This document shows positions 16,607-24,676 of a DNA stretch of 64,000 nucleotides, piece by piece. The translations under genes and the position numbers were made by a program. Below the pieces are notes generated by a model. It was not told the DNA's origin. It worked only from the letters and a program-made list of their open reading frames with translations, and searched no databases. The DNA comes from Flavonifractor porci (lineage in GTDB: Bacteria; Bacillota; Clostridia; Oscillospirales; Oscillospiraceae). Each line of letters starts with the position of its first letter. The first letter of the stretch is position 1. The stretch lies in contig NZ_JBBHLB010000001.1 in the NCBI RefSeq assembly GCF_037572415.1, forward strand, positions 62,001 to 126,000, given 5' to 3'.

Positions 16607-17620
16607 TTATTTGTTCCCATCGATTCGGCTTTTCCCATGCAATTTCCGATATTCCAGGGGTGACATCTCATAGGTTTCCCGGAATACCACGGAAAAGCGG
16701 CTCTGGCTCTCGTAGCCCACAGCTTGGGCAATTTGGGCGATACTATCCTTGGTCTGCGTCAGCAGCAGGGCCGCTTTCTCCATTCGGTGTTCATTCATGT
16801 GGGCGGCAAGGGAATCGCCATAAACCGCCTTGAACACAGCTTTCAATGTGGTGGGGTTGATCAGATACCGCTGAGACAGCTCCTGAATGGTGACCCGCTG
16901 CTCCATGTGCTGCAAAATATAATCGTGGACGCTGCGGGCGATCTCCACCTGCTCCGTCTGGTATTTGTCCGCTTCCCGTTTGGGTGATAAAGAAACCGCA
17001 CTGAGATGGAGCAGCAGTTCCATGACCTTCAAACGGAAATACGCCTGCTGAAGCGGTTCCGGCTGCCCATAGAAACCGCCGAAAATAGGCTCTGTTTTCT
17101 CGTTTCCCGTAAGCGTCGCAGATGTCCCTCCGGCACAGAACTTTTCTGCCAATGCCTGTGCGGTCACGCCTGTTCCGCCAAGGAAGTCAGGCAGAGCCAT
17201 ATCAAATTTGGACAGATCCAGCCAGATGGCCAGCCCCTCATAGTGCCCCACTGGGAATGTCATGACCGAACCGGCGCAGAGCTGTCTGGTGTGCAGGGAA
17301 AAATCGCCGGGGCCAAGGTAAATCGAACTGCCGTCTTTCATGTTCCAGCCAACACGCCCGTAGCGGCAGTAGTTGATCTCCAGAAGGTCGCGCTCCGCTC
17401 CATGCTGGCAGGAAACCTGCCCCGCCAGAAAGTCCTGAAAAACAAGGGTACAGCCGGGGAATACTTCCCAAGAGGTTTTTTGTCCTTTTCCTCCTGGAAT
17501 GGCCTCCGTGTGCCTCACACCACCTTTCCCGTCTGCAACGGGATGATGCTCCTCCAGAAGCAGGCCGTCCGGAACATCAGCCAATGCAGTTTGAATTTTT
17601 GGAAGATGCTGATGATACAA
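16607..17620 (-). CDS. AraC-family transcriptional regulator
   Basis: 337 residues. The C-terminal 100 residues carry the two AraC helix-turn-helices (TIQELSQRYLINPTTLKAVF and IAQIAQAVGYESQSRFSVVF) and end in EMSPLEYRK. The N-terminal domain is cupin-like and would bind the effector. The gene is convergent with the sensor kinase and sits 25 bases downstream of the ArsR gene on the same strand, so the two may be co-transcribed. Relatives often control transport or siderophore genes; the target here is unknown. Confidence 0.85.
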   Translation of the reverse strand: MYHQHLPKIQTALADVPDGLLLEEHHPVADGKGGVRHTEAIPGGKGQKTSWEVFPGCTLVFQDFLAGQVSCQHGAERDLLEINYCRYGRVGWNMKDGSSIYLGPGDFSLHTRQLCAGSVMTFPVGHYEGLAIWLDLSKFDMALPDFLGGTGVTAQALAEKFCAGGTSATLTGNEKTEPIFGGFYGQPEPLQQAYFRLKVMELLLHLSAVSLSPKREADKYQTEQVEIARSVHDYILQHMEQRVTIQELSQRYLINPTTLKAVFKAVYGDSLAAHMNEHRMEKAALLLTQTKDSIAQIAQAVGYESQSRFSVVFRETYEMSPLEYRKLHGKSRIDGNK

Positions 17621-17645
17621 GCCGATCCCTCCGTTTTCCTCCTGC

Positions 17646-18011
17646 CTAATCCGGGCAGGATATCTTCATGATCTTCTCGATGACCTGATGGAGCAAAACG
17701 CTCTGCTCCGTCTCCGCCGCTTTATAGTAGACCTCTTTCCCCTCACGGCGACTGACAATCAATCCACGGTCTTTTAACTGCCGCAGATGGTGGGACACAG
17801 CAGGGCTTGTCATCTCCACCATAGCGGAGATGTTGATGACGCACTCCTCGCAGTGACACAGCAGCCAGAAGATCCGCAGCCGGCTGGAATCATCCAAAAG
17901 CTTGAATGTCCCGGCAACGGTCTGGAATGTTTCCGGCTTTGCCAACTGCGCCTTCAAAAACTCCGTATTCTGTCCCTCGCCGTGGTGATGGGGGAGCTGC
18001 AAGTCAGACAT
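17646..18011 (-). CDS. ArsR-family metal-sensing repressor
   Basis: 121 residues. ATG 18011 is fixed by AGGAGGGAT 6-14 bases upstream; a longer frame to 18086 lacks support. The winged-helix recognition region is VEMTSPAVSHHLRQLKDRGL. Potential metal ligands are the His-rich N-terminus (PHHHGEG), the cysteines of CHCEECV and the C-terminal ISCPD. It is divergent from the HMA-protein and P-type ATPase genes, the standard arrangement for a repressor released by metal. Palindromic sites lie in the divergent gap and before the ATPase. Confidence 0.87.
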   Translation of the reverse strand: MSDLQLPHHHGEGQNTEFLKAQLAKPETFQTVAGTFKLLDDSSRLRIFWLLCHCEECVINISAMVEMTSPAVSHHLRQLKDRGLIVSRREGKEVYYKAAETEQSVLLHQVIEKIMKISCPD

Positions 18012-18123
18012 CACATATCCCTCCTTGAAAATTGTCCGTTTTGGAAATGCTTTTTGCCGGTTTGGAAGAAAGGCAGCGTAAGGCATTGACTTCCCGCCGC
18101 GAATCCATCATACTACAATCACA

Positions 18124-18150
18124 TCAATTAAACAAGTGCTTGATTGATAA
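18124..18150. promoter_or_regulatory. Imperfect palindrome in the ArsR/HMA divergent gap (likely operator)
   Basis: An AT-rich dyad centred on CAAG-TG-CTTG with flanking TCAAT and ATTGA elements. ArsR/CadC-type repressors bind imperfect 12-2-12 dyads of this kind. Its position between the divergent genes fits control of both. Confidence 0.5.
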
Positions 18151-18179
18151 ATCCAACAATTTCGAGAGGAGCTATTCCG

Positions 18180-18398
18180 ATGAAAAAGACCTATAAGATC
18201 GAAGTTGACTGCGCCAACTGCGCCAATCTGATGGAGGACGCCGCCAGAAAGACCCCCGGCGTCGCCGCCGCCACCGTTAACTTCATGACCCAGAAGATGA
18301 TCGTGGAGTTTCAGGATGGCCAGGAGCCGAAGGAGGTCATGCAGGCAGTCCTGAAAGCCTGCAAGAAGGTGGAGCCTGACTGCGAGATTGAACTTTGA
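18180..18398 (+). CDS. Heavy-metal-associated (HMA) domain protein, CopZ-like chaperone
   Basis: 72 residues from ATG 18180 after GAGAGGAGC. A single ferredoxin-like HMA domain with the metal-binding CxxC as DCANCANLM. The downstream P-type ATPase has no N-terminal HMA domain of its own, so this small protein may deliver metal to it as a split-off domain. The Asp before the first Cys is common in Zn/Cd/Pb-type HMA domains. It is 96 bases upstream of the ATPase. Confidence 0.85.
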   Translation: MKKTYKIEVDCANCANLMEDAARKTPGVAAATVNFMTQKMIVEFQDGQEPKEVMQAVLKACKKVEPDCEIEL

Positions 18399-18458
18399 CC
18401 CGCAAGCGCCCCGGACGCATCAGGCGAAAGGGGCGCGTCTTTCACAGAAAGTATTAAA

Positions 18459-18472
18459 TGATTGAGCAATCA
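18459..18472. promoter_or_regulatory. Palindrome upstream of the P-type ATPase
   Basis: TGATTG-AG-CAATCA, a perfect 6-bp dyad 22 bases before the ATPase start. It shares the TTGATTGA-like core of the dyad at 18124-18150, suggesting a second site for the same ArsR repressor. Confidence 0.5.
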
Positions 18473-18494
18473 ATAAATTAAAGGGGGTTATACC

Positions 18495-20378
18495 GTGACA
18501 AAAAAGCAAACGATCATGCTGGTACGCATCTTGATTGCGGCGGCAATGATGATTGCGTTGAATTTCCTGGCGCTGCCCATGGGACTCTCAACGGCGCTTT
18601 ATATGGCCGCTTACCTAATTATCGGCTATGACATTTTGAGGAAGGCCGTGAAGGGCATCCTGAACGGCCAGGTGTTTGACGAAAACTTTCTGATGGCGGT
18701 GGCCACCATCGGCGCCATCGCACTGGCCATCTATGAAAAGAGCGGCGACTACAACGAGGCCATCGCCGTCATGCTGTTCTATCAGGTGGGTGAGCTGTTC
18801 CAGAGCTATGCCGTAGGAAAGAGCCGTAGAAACATTACCGCTCTCATGGACATTCGACCGGACTACGCCAATATTGAGCGGAACGGACAGCTGGAAAAGG
18901 TAGATCCGGACGAAGTGGAGATCGGCACTGTGATCGTGGTGCAGCCCGGCGAAAAAGTCCCCATTGACGGCATCATCATTGAGGGTAATTCCGCCTTGAA
19001 CACCTCCGCACTGACTGGTGAAAGTCTGCCCCGTGAGGCCGCTGTGGATGACGAGGTCATCAGCGGCTGCATCAATATGACCGGTGTTCTGAAGATCCGA
19101 ACCACCAAGGAGTTTGGTGAGTCTACTGTATCCAAGATTCTGGAACTGGTAGAGGAATCCAGCTCCCGGAAATCCAAGTCGGAGGACTTTATCTCCAAGT
19201 TCGCCAAGGTCTACACGCCGTTGGTCTGTATCGCCGCGTTGCTGTTGGCGGTGCTGCCCCCCATCGGAAATATGCTGATGGGCAATCCCGCTAACTGGGC
19301 TAACTGGATCTATAGCGCCCTGACCTTCCTGGTCATCAGCTGCCCCTGCGCTCTGGTGGTCAGCGTTCCCCTCAGCTTCTTCGCCGGTATTGGCGGCGCC
19401 AGCAAGGAGGGCGTTCTGATCAAGGGCTCCAACTATATGGAGACCCTGTCCCAGACCAAGGTGGTGGTGTTTGACAAGACCGGCACTCTGACTCAGGGCG
19501 TGTTTGAGGTCAACGGCATCCACCACAACACCATGGAGGAAGAAAAGCTGCTGGAATACGCGGCGTTGGCCGAGTGTTCCTCCTCCCATCCCATCAGCAA
19601 GAGCCTGCAGAGAGCCTACGGGAAAGAAATCGACCGCAGCCGTGTGACCGATATCGAGGAGATCAGCGGTCATGGACTGATCGCCAAGGTGGACGGCGTT
19701 GAGGTTGCCGCCGGCAATGCGAAGCTGATGCAGCGTCTGGCCATCCCCTATGCGGATTGCAGCTCGGTTGGCACCATCATCCATGTGGCCATCAACGGCG
19801 AATACGCCGGACACATCCTGATCTCCGACATCGAGAAGCCCAACTCCAAGGCAGCTATCTCCGCACTGAAAAAGGCCGGAGTGGAAAAGACCGTCATGCT
19901 CACCGGCGATGCCAAGCGGGTGGCGGACCGTGTGGCAGCCGATTTGGGCGTGGACGAGGTTCACAGCGAGTTGCTCCCCGGCGACAAGGTGACCCAAGTG
20001 GAGAAGCTGCTGGCCGCAAAGCCGCCGAAGGCGAAGCTGGCCTTTGTGGGCGACGGCATCAACGACGCCCCCGTGCTGGGGCGGGCGGACATCGGCATCG
20101 CCATGGGCGCTATGGGCTCTGATGCGGCTATTGAGGCGGCGGATGTGGTTCTGATGGATGATGACCCCATGAAAATCGCAAAGGGCATCAAGATCTCCCG
20201 GAAGTGCATCTCCATCGTCTATCAGAACATCACTCTGGCTCTGGTGGTCAAGTTTATCTGCCTTGCTCTGGGTGCGATAGGCCGGGCCAATATGTGGATG
20301 GCGATTTTTGCCGATGTGGGCGTCACCGTGATCGCGGTCTTGAATGCGATTAGAGCCCTGCGGGTTCATAATCTGTAA
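18495..20378 (+). CDS. P1B-type heavy-metal efflux ATPase (Zn/Cd/Pb type)
   Basis: 627 residues from GTG 18495 after AAGGGGGTT. It has the actuator TGES, the metal-site CPC (C283-P-C285) in the membrane, the phosphorylation motif DKTGT (D327), the SSSHP histidine motif, and the hinge GDGINDAP. The N-terminal HMA domain is absent and its role seems taken by the separate HMA protein. CPC with an ArsR regulator points to Zn, Cd or Pb export, although Cu cannot be excluded. It pumps metal out across the cell membrane. Confidence 0.9.
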   Translation: MTKKQTIMLVRILIAAAMMIALNFLALPMGLSTALYMAAYLIIGYDILRKAVKGILNGQVFDENFLMAVATIGAIALAIYEKSGDYNEAIAVMLFYQVGELFQSYAVGKSRRNITALMDIRPDYANIERNGQLEKVDPDEVEIGTVIVVQPGEKVPIDGIIIEGNSALNTSALTGESLPREAAVDDEVISGCINMTGVLKIRTTKEFGESTVSKILELVEESSSRKSKSEDFISKFAKVYTPLVCIAALLLAVLPPIGNMLMGNPANWANWIYSALTFLVISCPCALVVSVPLSFFAGIGGASKEGVLIKGSNYMETLSQTKVVVFDKTGTLTQGVFEVNGIHHNTMEEEKLLEYAALAECSSSHPISKSLQRAYGKEIDRSRVTDIEEISGHGLIAKVDGVEVAAGNAKLMQRLAIPYADCSSVGTIIHVAINGEYAGHILISDIEKPNSKAAISALKKAGVEKTVMLTGDAKRVADRVAADLGVDEVHSELLPGDKVTQVEKLLAAKPPKAKLAFVGDGINDAPVLGRADIGIAMGAMGSDAAIEAADVVLMDDDPMKIAKGIKISRKCISIVYQNITLALVVKFICLALGAIGRANMWMAIFADVGVTVIAVLNAIRALRVHNL

Positions 20379-20387
20379 AAAGGAGAG

Positions 20388-20422
20388 AAAGGGCGCGGGC
20401 CACTACTTTGGCCGCGCCCTTT
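20388..20422 (+). terminator. Strong hairpin after the ATPase gene
   Basis: Arms 20388-20398 and 20412-20422 form a perfect 11-bp stem ending in CCCTTTCC. It lies between the ATPase stop and the second ArsR gene and may end or attenuate transcription. The second ArsR start codon is only 14 bases after it. Confidence 0.55.
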
Positions 20423-20436
20423 CCATCAACCATCAA

Positions 20437-20751
20437 ATGAATCATCAGAAGGAACATCACTGCCCTTGCGATCCTAAGTTTGTGCCGGCGATGGCAGATT
20501 TTTTCCGTGTGTTGGGCGACCCCACCCGCATCCGACTGATTGCTATCCTCCATGAGCAGGAAACTTGCGTGACGGAGCTTGCAGAGCGGTTACGGATGAC
20601 GCAATCGGCGGTTTCCCACCAGCTGAACATTTTGAAGGCCCACAAAATAGTGGCACAGCGCAGGGTTGGCAGACAGATATTCTATTCTCTGCCTGAGCAG
20701 AATATATGGCCGATCATTGAAACAGGGTTGTCCCATCTTGCGGAGAAATAG
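20437..20751 (+). CDS. Second ArsR-family regulator
   Basis: 104 residues. ATG 20437 is the first in-frame start outside the ATPase gene but has no clear ribosome binding site, so translation may depend on the region upstream of the hairpin or start at a later ATG (for example MADFFRVLGD). It has the ArsR winged helix (VTELAERLRMTQSAVSHQLN) and an N-terminal HHCPC that could hold metal. Together with the first ArsR it gives the efflux unit two metal sensors on its two sides. Confidence 0.8.
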   Translation: MNHQKEHHCPCDPKFVPAMADFFRVLGDPTRIRLIAILHEQETCVTELAERLRMTQSAVSHQLNILKAHKIVAQRRVGRQIFYSLPEQNIWPIIETGLSHLAEK

Positions 20752-20760
20752 TGGATAGAA

Positions 20761-21900
20761 TTATGGTATTAGTTCTATTGTGACGATTTCACTGTCTGTT
20801 CCGACACGGATGGGCAGTTGAAAATAACCAGTTCCGGCTGAGATAATGCCATGTGTGTTTCTCAACTGGGTATGCCCATAGAAATGCCCTGGCGGATGAA
20901 ACAGCTTTGTGAGCAAGGTCACGGGGAAAAACTGGCCCCGGTGGGTGTGGCCACTCAAAACCATGCTGGCTCCACACTGAGCCGCTTCCTCAAAGCCGTC
21001 TGGACTGTGATCCATAACGACCACCGGTTTATCTCCTGTGACAGAGGCCAGCAGTTCAGCCAGCGGCAAACGCTTCCCGCCGCTCCGCAAGAGATCATCC
21101 CGCCCAACGAGACAGATCTCCGGTAATTCCACGCTGTCATCCAGAAGTAAATGGATCCCGGCGTTTTTGAAAAATGCTTGAAGCTGCTTGTCCGCTGGAG
21201 ATGGATCATGATTTCCCAGAACGGCAAATACGCCCTGTGTTGTCCGGAGGTTTTGAAGACTGCCGCAGATGCTCTCCAGTTCCCAGCACTCCCCGACAGA
21301 GCCATTATTGAAAATGTCCCCGGCGATCACGACCAGCTCCGGGTGCAATCCATTGACTTCATCCACCATTTTTGCAATATGCCGGGTTCCCACAAATAGT
21401 CCGATGTGGAGGTCGCTCAACAGCACGATCCTGCAAGAGTTGTCTAAGCGGGCTCCACAAGGTATTGTGTAGGACACATGGCGGAACTGCCGAGCGTGGA
21501 GGCTGCCATAGAGCGTTACGCCTGCGGCAATTATAAAAGCTATGCTCCATAGGAACACATGGATGTCGATAAGGCAGGAGAGTAACGCTCCGGCAAGCAA
21601 GTTCAAAAGATCAGCGCAGAGCAGCAGGCAAACGGAATACAGCAAGAAGCAGAAATAAAGGTATCCAGCCATTGATACGGCTCTGGCAATCCGGCTTGTG
21701 TCCACTCGTTTCATCTGAGAGGCATAAAAGGCGGTAAATATAAGCTGTGCGCCAAATATGGGCCAGACGCTTCCCAGATCCCACAAGCCTTCCAAAACTC
21801 TTTCCATGCGAATACTCACATAAAATAGTGCGGCCAGATAGCCCAGAAAATAGACCGCAAAGAAACTGTCCCATGACAACAGCCGTCTAAAACACTTCAT
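20761..21900 (-). CDS. Membrane-anchored calcineurin-like metallophosphoesterase (YkuE-like)
   Basis: 379 residues. The N-terminal 150 residues contain about four hydrophobic helices, followed by a catalytic domain with all metallophosphatase motifs: SDLHIG, AGDIFN, GNHD and SGHTHRGQ. Family members act on phosphorylated lipids or nucleotides at the membrane. It is convergent with the second ArsR gene and preceded by a terminator of the gene upstream. The substrate cannot be told from sequence. Confidence 0.85.
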   Translation of the reverse strand: MKCFRRLLSWDSFFAVYFLGYLAALFYVSIRMERVLEGLWDLGSVWPIFGAQLIFTAFYASQMKRVDTSRIARAVSMAGYLYFCFLLYSVCLLLCADLLNLLAGALLSCLIDIHVFLWSIAFIIAAGVTLYGSLHARQFRHVSYTIPCGARLDNSCRIVLLSDLHIGLFVGTRHIAKMVDEVNGLHPELVVIAGDIFNNGSVGECWELESICGSLQNLRTTQGVFAVLGNHDPSPADKQLQAFFKNAGIHLLLDDSVELPEICLVGRDDLLRSGGKRLPLAELLASVTGDKPVVVMDHSPDGFEEAAQCGASMVLSGHTHRGQFFPVTLLTKLFHPPGHFYGHTQLRNTHGIISAGTGYFQLPIRVGTDSEIVTIELIP

Positions 21901-21942
21901 GGAAACTCCTCACATTCGTTGGATGAAACATAATTGATACGA

Positions 21943-21972
21943 AAACAGGCGGGCAGTGCTGCCCGCCTGTTT
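21943..21972. terminator. Terminator of the His-rich protein gene
   Basis: A perfect 14-bp stem (21943-21956 and 21959-21972) with a 2-base loop. On the minus strand it follows the His-rich gene stop and ends in TTTTC; on the plus strand it ends in TTTGTTTTC, so it may act both ways. Confidence 0.75.
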
Positions 21973-21980
21973 GTTTTCCC

Positions 21981-22373
21981 TTAGTGGTGGGAACCACCGT
22001 GTCTGCTGCTTCCACCGGTTTTCGTTCCGTGAGAGGAGCCATGATGCCCGGATGTCGTTCCATCTCCGCTGTGGTCATGTGTCTTGGTGCAGGTCGCATG
22101 GGTGGCGTGGTCATGGACCGCAGAGCAGCTTGCGTCCACCGCATGATCATGATTTAAGGTGCAGGCGGCGTCAACAGCGTGGTCATGCTCCAGCGTACAG
22201 ATGGCATCGGCCGCATGGTCGTGATCCAAGGTACAGCTGCTGTGGATACTGTGGTCGTGATCCTGTGTGCAGTAGCCGGCAGATGCGTCTGCTGCAAAAG
22301 CACCGACAGAAAGTGCCGCCGTCATAAGCAATGCTGCGGGAACCACCACAAGCTTCCGGATGTTATGTTTCAT
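21981..22373 (-). CDS. Secreted His/Cys-rich protein with six 12-residue metal-binding-like repeats
   Basis: 130 residues. A signal peptide (about residues 1-27, ending AFA) leads into six exact 12-residue repeats (35-106) with consensus C-T-x-x-H-D-H-A-x-D-A-x. The tail is Gly/Ser/His-rich and ends GGSHH. No catalytic domain is present. Six Cys and more than 20 His in an exported protein beside a metal ATPase and ArsR regulators suggest extracellular metal binding or buffering, as for other His-rich metal proteins, but this is inference. A good ribosome binding site (AGGAGG) and its own promoter precede it. I know no named family with this repeat. Confidence 0.8.
   Translation of the reverse strand: MKHNIRKLVVVPAALLMTAALSVGAFAADASAGYCTQDHDHSIHSSCTLDHDHAADAICTLEHDHAVDAACTLNHDHAVDASCSAVHDHATHATCTKTHDHSGDGTTSGHHGSSHGTKTGGSSRHGGSHH
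22056..22271 (-). repeat. Six tandem 36-bp units encoding the His/Cys repeats
   Basis: The six coding units are in perfect 36-base register. Units 2-4 are the most alike at protein level and the outer ones have diverged, as expected from internal expansion. It is coding repeat DNA and not a CRISPR or iteron array. Confidence 0.85.
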
Positions 22374-22396
22374 GGAAAGGACCTCCTAATTATTCT

Positions 22397-22447
22397 TGAA
22401 AAGGCTAAAACCCTTTTCAGTATGATGGATTTATGGAAAGAAGTCAA
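22397..22447 (-). promoter_or_regulatory. Promoter and operator-like dyad of the His-rich gene
   Basis: On the minus strand TTGACT (22442-22447) and CATACT (22419-22424) are separated by exactly 17 bases. Directly downstream, over the expected start site, lies a perfect inverted repeat TGAAAAGG-N7-CCTTTTCA (22397-22419), a likely repressor site. Confidence 0.65.
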
Positions 22448-22558
22448 TCCTTCACGATGCCTTCTTTCCAAAAGGGAAAAAAGTATTTCCAAAACAGATG
22501 ATGTGTAGGGATCGGTATGTCAATGTCCAGCTTACAGCATCTTCATCATTACAAAAAA

Positions 22559-23104
22559 TCACCGCCTTTGCACTTTTTTCGACAATCGCTTTTCACAGAA
22601 TGCCCACAGCCGGCAGGCCAGCGCCCCGGCCGCGATCCCGATCACCGCACCGGCAATGACATCTGTGGGAAAATGGACATAGAGGTACAGCCGGGAGAAG
22701 GCGATCAGTCCGGCCATCAGAAGCGCAGGCAGCCACCCCTTGCTTTTTTGAAACAGCAGCACAGATGCCGCAGCAAAGGAAACCGCCGTATGTCCGGAGG
22801 GGAAAGAATAGTCCTCTGGAGCGGGAATGAGCAGCTGAACAGCCGAGTTCAACATAAAGGGGCGGGGCCTTGCCACCAGAGGCTTGAGAATGATATTGCA
22901 GGCCAGCACCTCTATGATAATGGCAAGAAACATGACACCGCCCAGCTTTTTCGTTTTCGGGATCAATATCAGGATACCGCACAAAAGCACCCAGCCGATC
23001 CCCTCATCCGCAAAAGTTGTGATGATTGGGAAAAACACATCGCCAAAGCCGGAGCGCAGGGATGTCTGTATCCAGTCCAAAATGGACAGTTCAAAGGAAA
23101 CCAT
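22559..23104 (-). CDS. PAP2-family membrane phosphatase
   Basis: 181 residues with about five hydrophobic helices. The three PAP2 active-site motifs are present: KPLVARPRP, the PSGHT core and SRLYLYVHFPTDV. Bacterial relatives dephosphorylate undecaprenyl pyrophosphate (recycling the cell-wall lipid carrier) or other phospholipids on the outer face of the membrane. It lies 17 bases downstream of the LysM/M23 gene on the same strand, so the two probably form an envelope operon. Confidence 0.87.
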   Translation of the reverse strand: MVSFELSILDWIQTSLRSGFGDVFFPIITTFADEGIGWVLLCGILILIPKTKKLGGVMFLAIIIEVLACNIILKPLVARPRPFMLNSAVQLLIPAPEDYSFPSGHTAVSFAAASVLLFQKSKGWLPALLMAGLIAFSRLYLYVHFPTDVIAGAVIGIAAGALACRLWAFCEKRLSKKVQRR

Positions 23105-23121
23105 TTTTGTTCATCTCACAT

Positions 23122-24459
23122 TCAGAGATAATCATAGGGATTTTGCACCTCTCCGTTCACCCGCACCTCAAAATGACAATGGCTCCCGGTGGAGCGCCCG
23201 GTAGAACCCGCCTCCGCAATGGCTTGTCCCTGATAAACAGAATCGCCCTCGGAAACCAACAGGTTGGAGTTGTGGGCGTAGTAGGTCTGAGTTCCATCGT
23301 CATGGGTAATGATGACCAGATTGCCGTAGTCCCCTTTCCAGCCGGCAAAGCTGACGGTTCCGCCGTCAGCGGCCTTGACCTTCGTGCCATAAGGAACGGC
23401 AATGTCCAGTCCGGAGTGATAATTCGTGCTTCCAAACAGAGTCCGACTGCCAGGGGACGAGGTGACGGTACCGTCTACCGGCCAGATGTAGGTGCCTTTG
23501 GATGCCGTGGCAGGCCGCTCCTTTGTCCCAGTGGCTACCACTTTCTTTTCCGGCTCTTTCTGGACCACGGCCTCCAAAACCGTCCGTGCGATCTCCGTGC
23601 CATTCTGATAAGTCACCTCGGCACGGATCCAGTTCTCGCCTTCCTCGCCCTCAGACAGTACATTGGAGTCGCCTTCATAGAGGGAATCGTCCTCCACATA
23701 CTCTACCGGAGCCGGGATCGGCTCCGTATAGGTGACCTCATCCACTGTAACAACGGCGAGGAACGGGACTGCCCGCCGGATATTCAGCACATCCCCGATC
23801 ATCAGCACATCCGGGTCAACGGATGGATTCAGTTCGGACAACTCCCTCTGCCGCATATCCAGACCTGCGGCGATCTCCGAAAAGGTGTCTCCGGCCGCTA
23901 CAGTATAAGAGGCCGCCTCCACAGAGTTTGCGGTAAGCGCCGCATAAATCTGCTCCGGGTCATCGGGAATTTCAGTGGATGCGTGACCATATTCAATGGA
24001 AACCTCTGGCTCGAAGCGCACCTCCTTGGTACTTTCATTCTGATATGGGGCGGAGAACTCGTCCAGCATGGAATCTAAAGTTTCCCGGTCTGGGGAAAAT
24101 CCTACCGCTTGTCCACCTACAGAGAGGACATAGCCCTCCCGGATCTCCTCCACCTGCTCCAACAGGCGCTCGGTCAGTTCTTCTTCCGAAACAAGATCAT
24201 TTTTGCTGGCCATTGTCCAGCCGATGGAGATGTCATCCGTAATGACAGCGGACACGCCTATGGCATTTTCCACCTCGGCCTGTGCGGATTCCACAGCCCG
24301 TTGTGCAGTCTCCGTGTCGGATACAACGCCCAACTGTTCGCCATCCATGCTGACCGCATAGGCAGGCGTATAGAGAAGTCCGAAGGTCAAAGTCATTATA
24401 AGCGCAAACGATGCAATGGAAGCTGCCGAGATCATCAATTTCTTTTTCTTGAAGGGCAT
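23122..24459 (-). CDS. Exported LysM-G5-M23 peptidoglycan protein
   Basis: 445 residues from ATG 24459; a TTG at 24483 overlaps the ribosome binding site and is unlikely. An N-terminal signal or anchor (KKKKLMISAASIASFALIMT) is followed by a helical stalk, a LysM domain (about 185-235, SYTVAAGDTFSEIAAGLDMR), a G5-like domain (about 240-325) and a C-terminal M23 domain with HSGLDIAVP and HCHFEV. This SpoIIQ/YocH-like layout binds and trims cell wall. It is divergent from the parvulin gene across a large palindrome, suggesting shared control. Confidence 0.88.
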   Translation of the reverse strand: MPFKKKKLMISAASIASFALIMTLTFGLLYTPAYAVSMDGEQLGVVSDTETAQRAVESAQAEVENAIGVSAVITDDISIGWTMASKNDLVSEEELTERLLEQVEEIREGYVLSVGGQAVGFSPDRETLDSMLDEFSAPYQNESTKEVRFEPEVSIEYGHASTEIPDDPEQIYAALTANSVEAASYTVAAGDTFSEIAAGLDMRQRELSELNPSVDPDVLMIGDVLNIRRAVPFLAVVTVDEVTYTEPIPAPVEYVEDDSLYEGDSNVLSEGEEGENWIRAEVTYQNGTEIARTVLEAVVQKEPEKKVVATGTKERPATASKGTYIWPVDGTVTSSPGSRTLFGSTNYHSGLDIAVPYGTKVKAADGGTVSFAGWKGDYGNLVIITHDDGTQTYYAHNSNLLVSEGDSVYQGQAIAEAGSTGRSTGSHCHFEVRVNGEVQNPYDYL

Positions 24460-24580
24460 ATGCGAGAGAAGTCCTCCTTTCAATAGTTACAAAACGGTAA
24501 CAATCAACCTGTAAGAAAAATACCAGTCTGGAGGCGGGGCGCCCCTTCCTGGATGTACGGTTTGAAGTTTACCCGCGAAA

Positions 24581-24625
24581 TGTGGGGATTTTATGAAGAT
24601 TTTTCATCCTCATAAAATCCCCACA
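24581..24625. promoter_or_regulatory. Large perfect palindrome between divergent envelope genes
   Basis: Arms of 16 bases (24581-24596 and 24610-24625) match perfectly around a 13-base centre. It lies in the 217-bp gap between the divergent M23 (minus) and parvulin (plus) genes, 52 bases before the latter. As DNA it could bind a dimeric regulator for both genes; as RNA it could form a leader hairpin. Confidence 0.65.
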
Positions 24626-24676
24626 TTTGTTCCTTAAACTTTCTGGTAGAAAGCCACCAGGATTTGGAGGAGCAAT

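Noticed and set aside
18615..20369. 584-codon minus-strand frame opposite the P-type ATPase
   Set aside because: Shadow of the ATPase gene; no start signal and low-complexity His/Asp/Gly-rich translation.
22056..22271. Regularly spaced repeats that could suggest a CRISPR array
   Set aside because: The 36-bp units are contiguous without spacers, diverge from one another and encode in-frame protein repeats. No cas gene is in the window.
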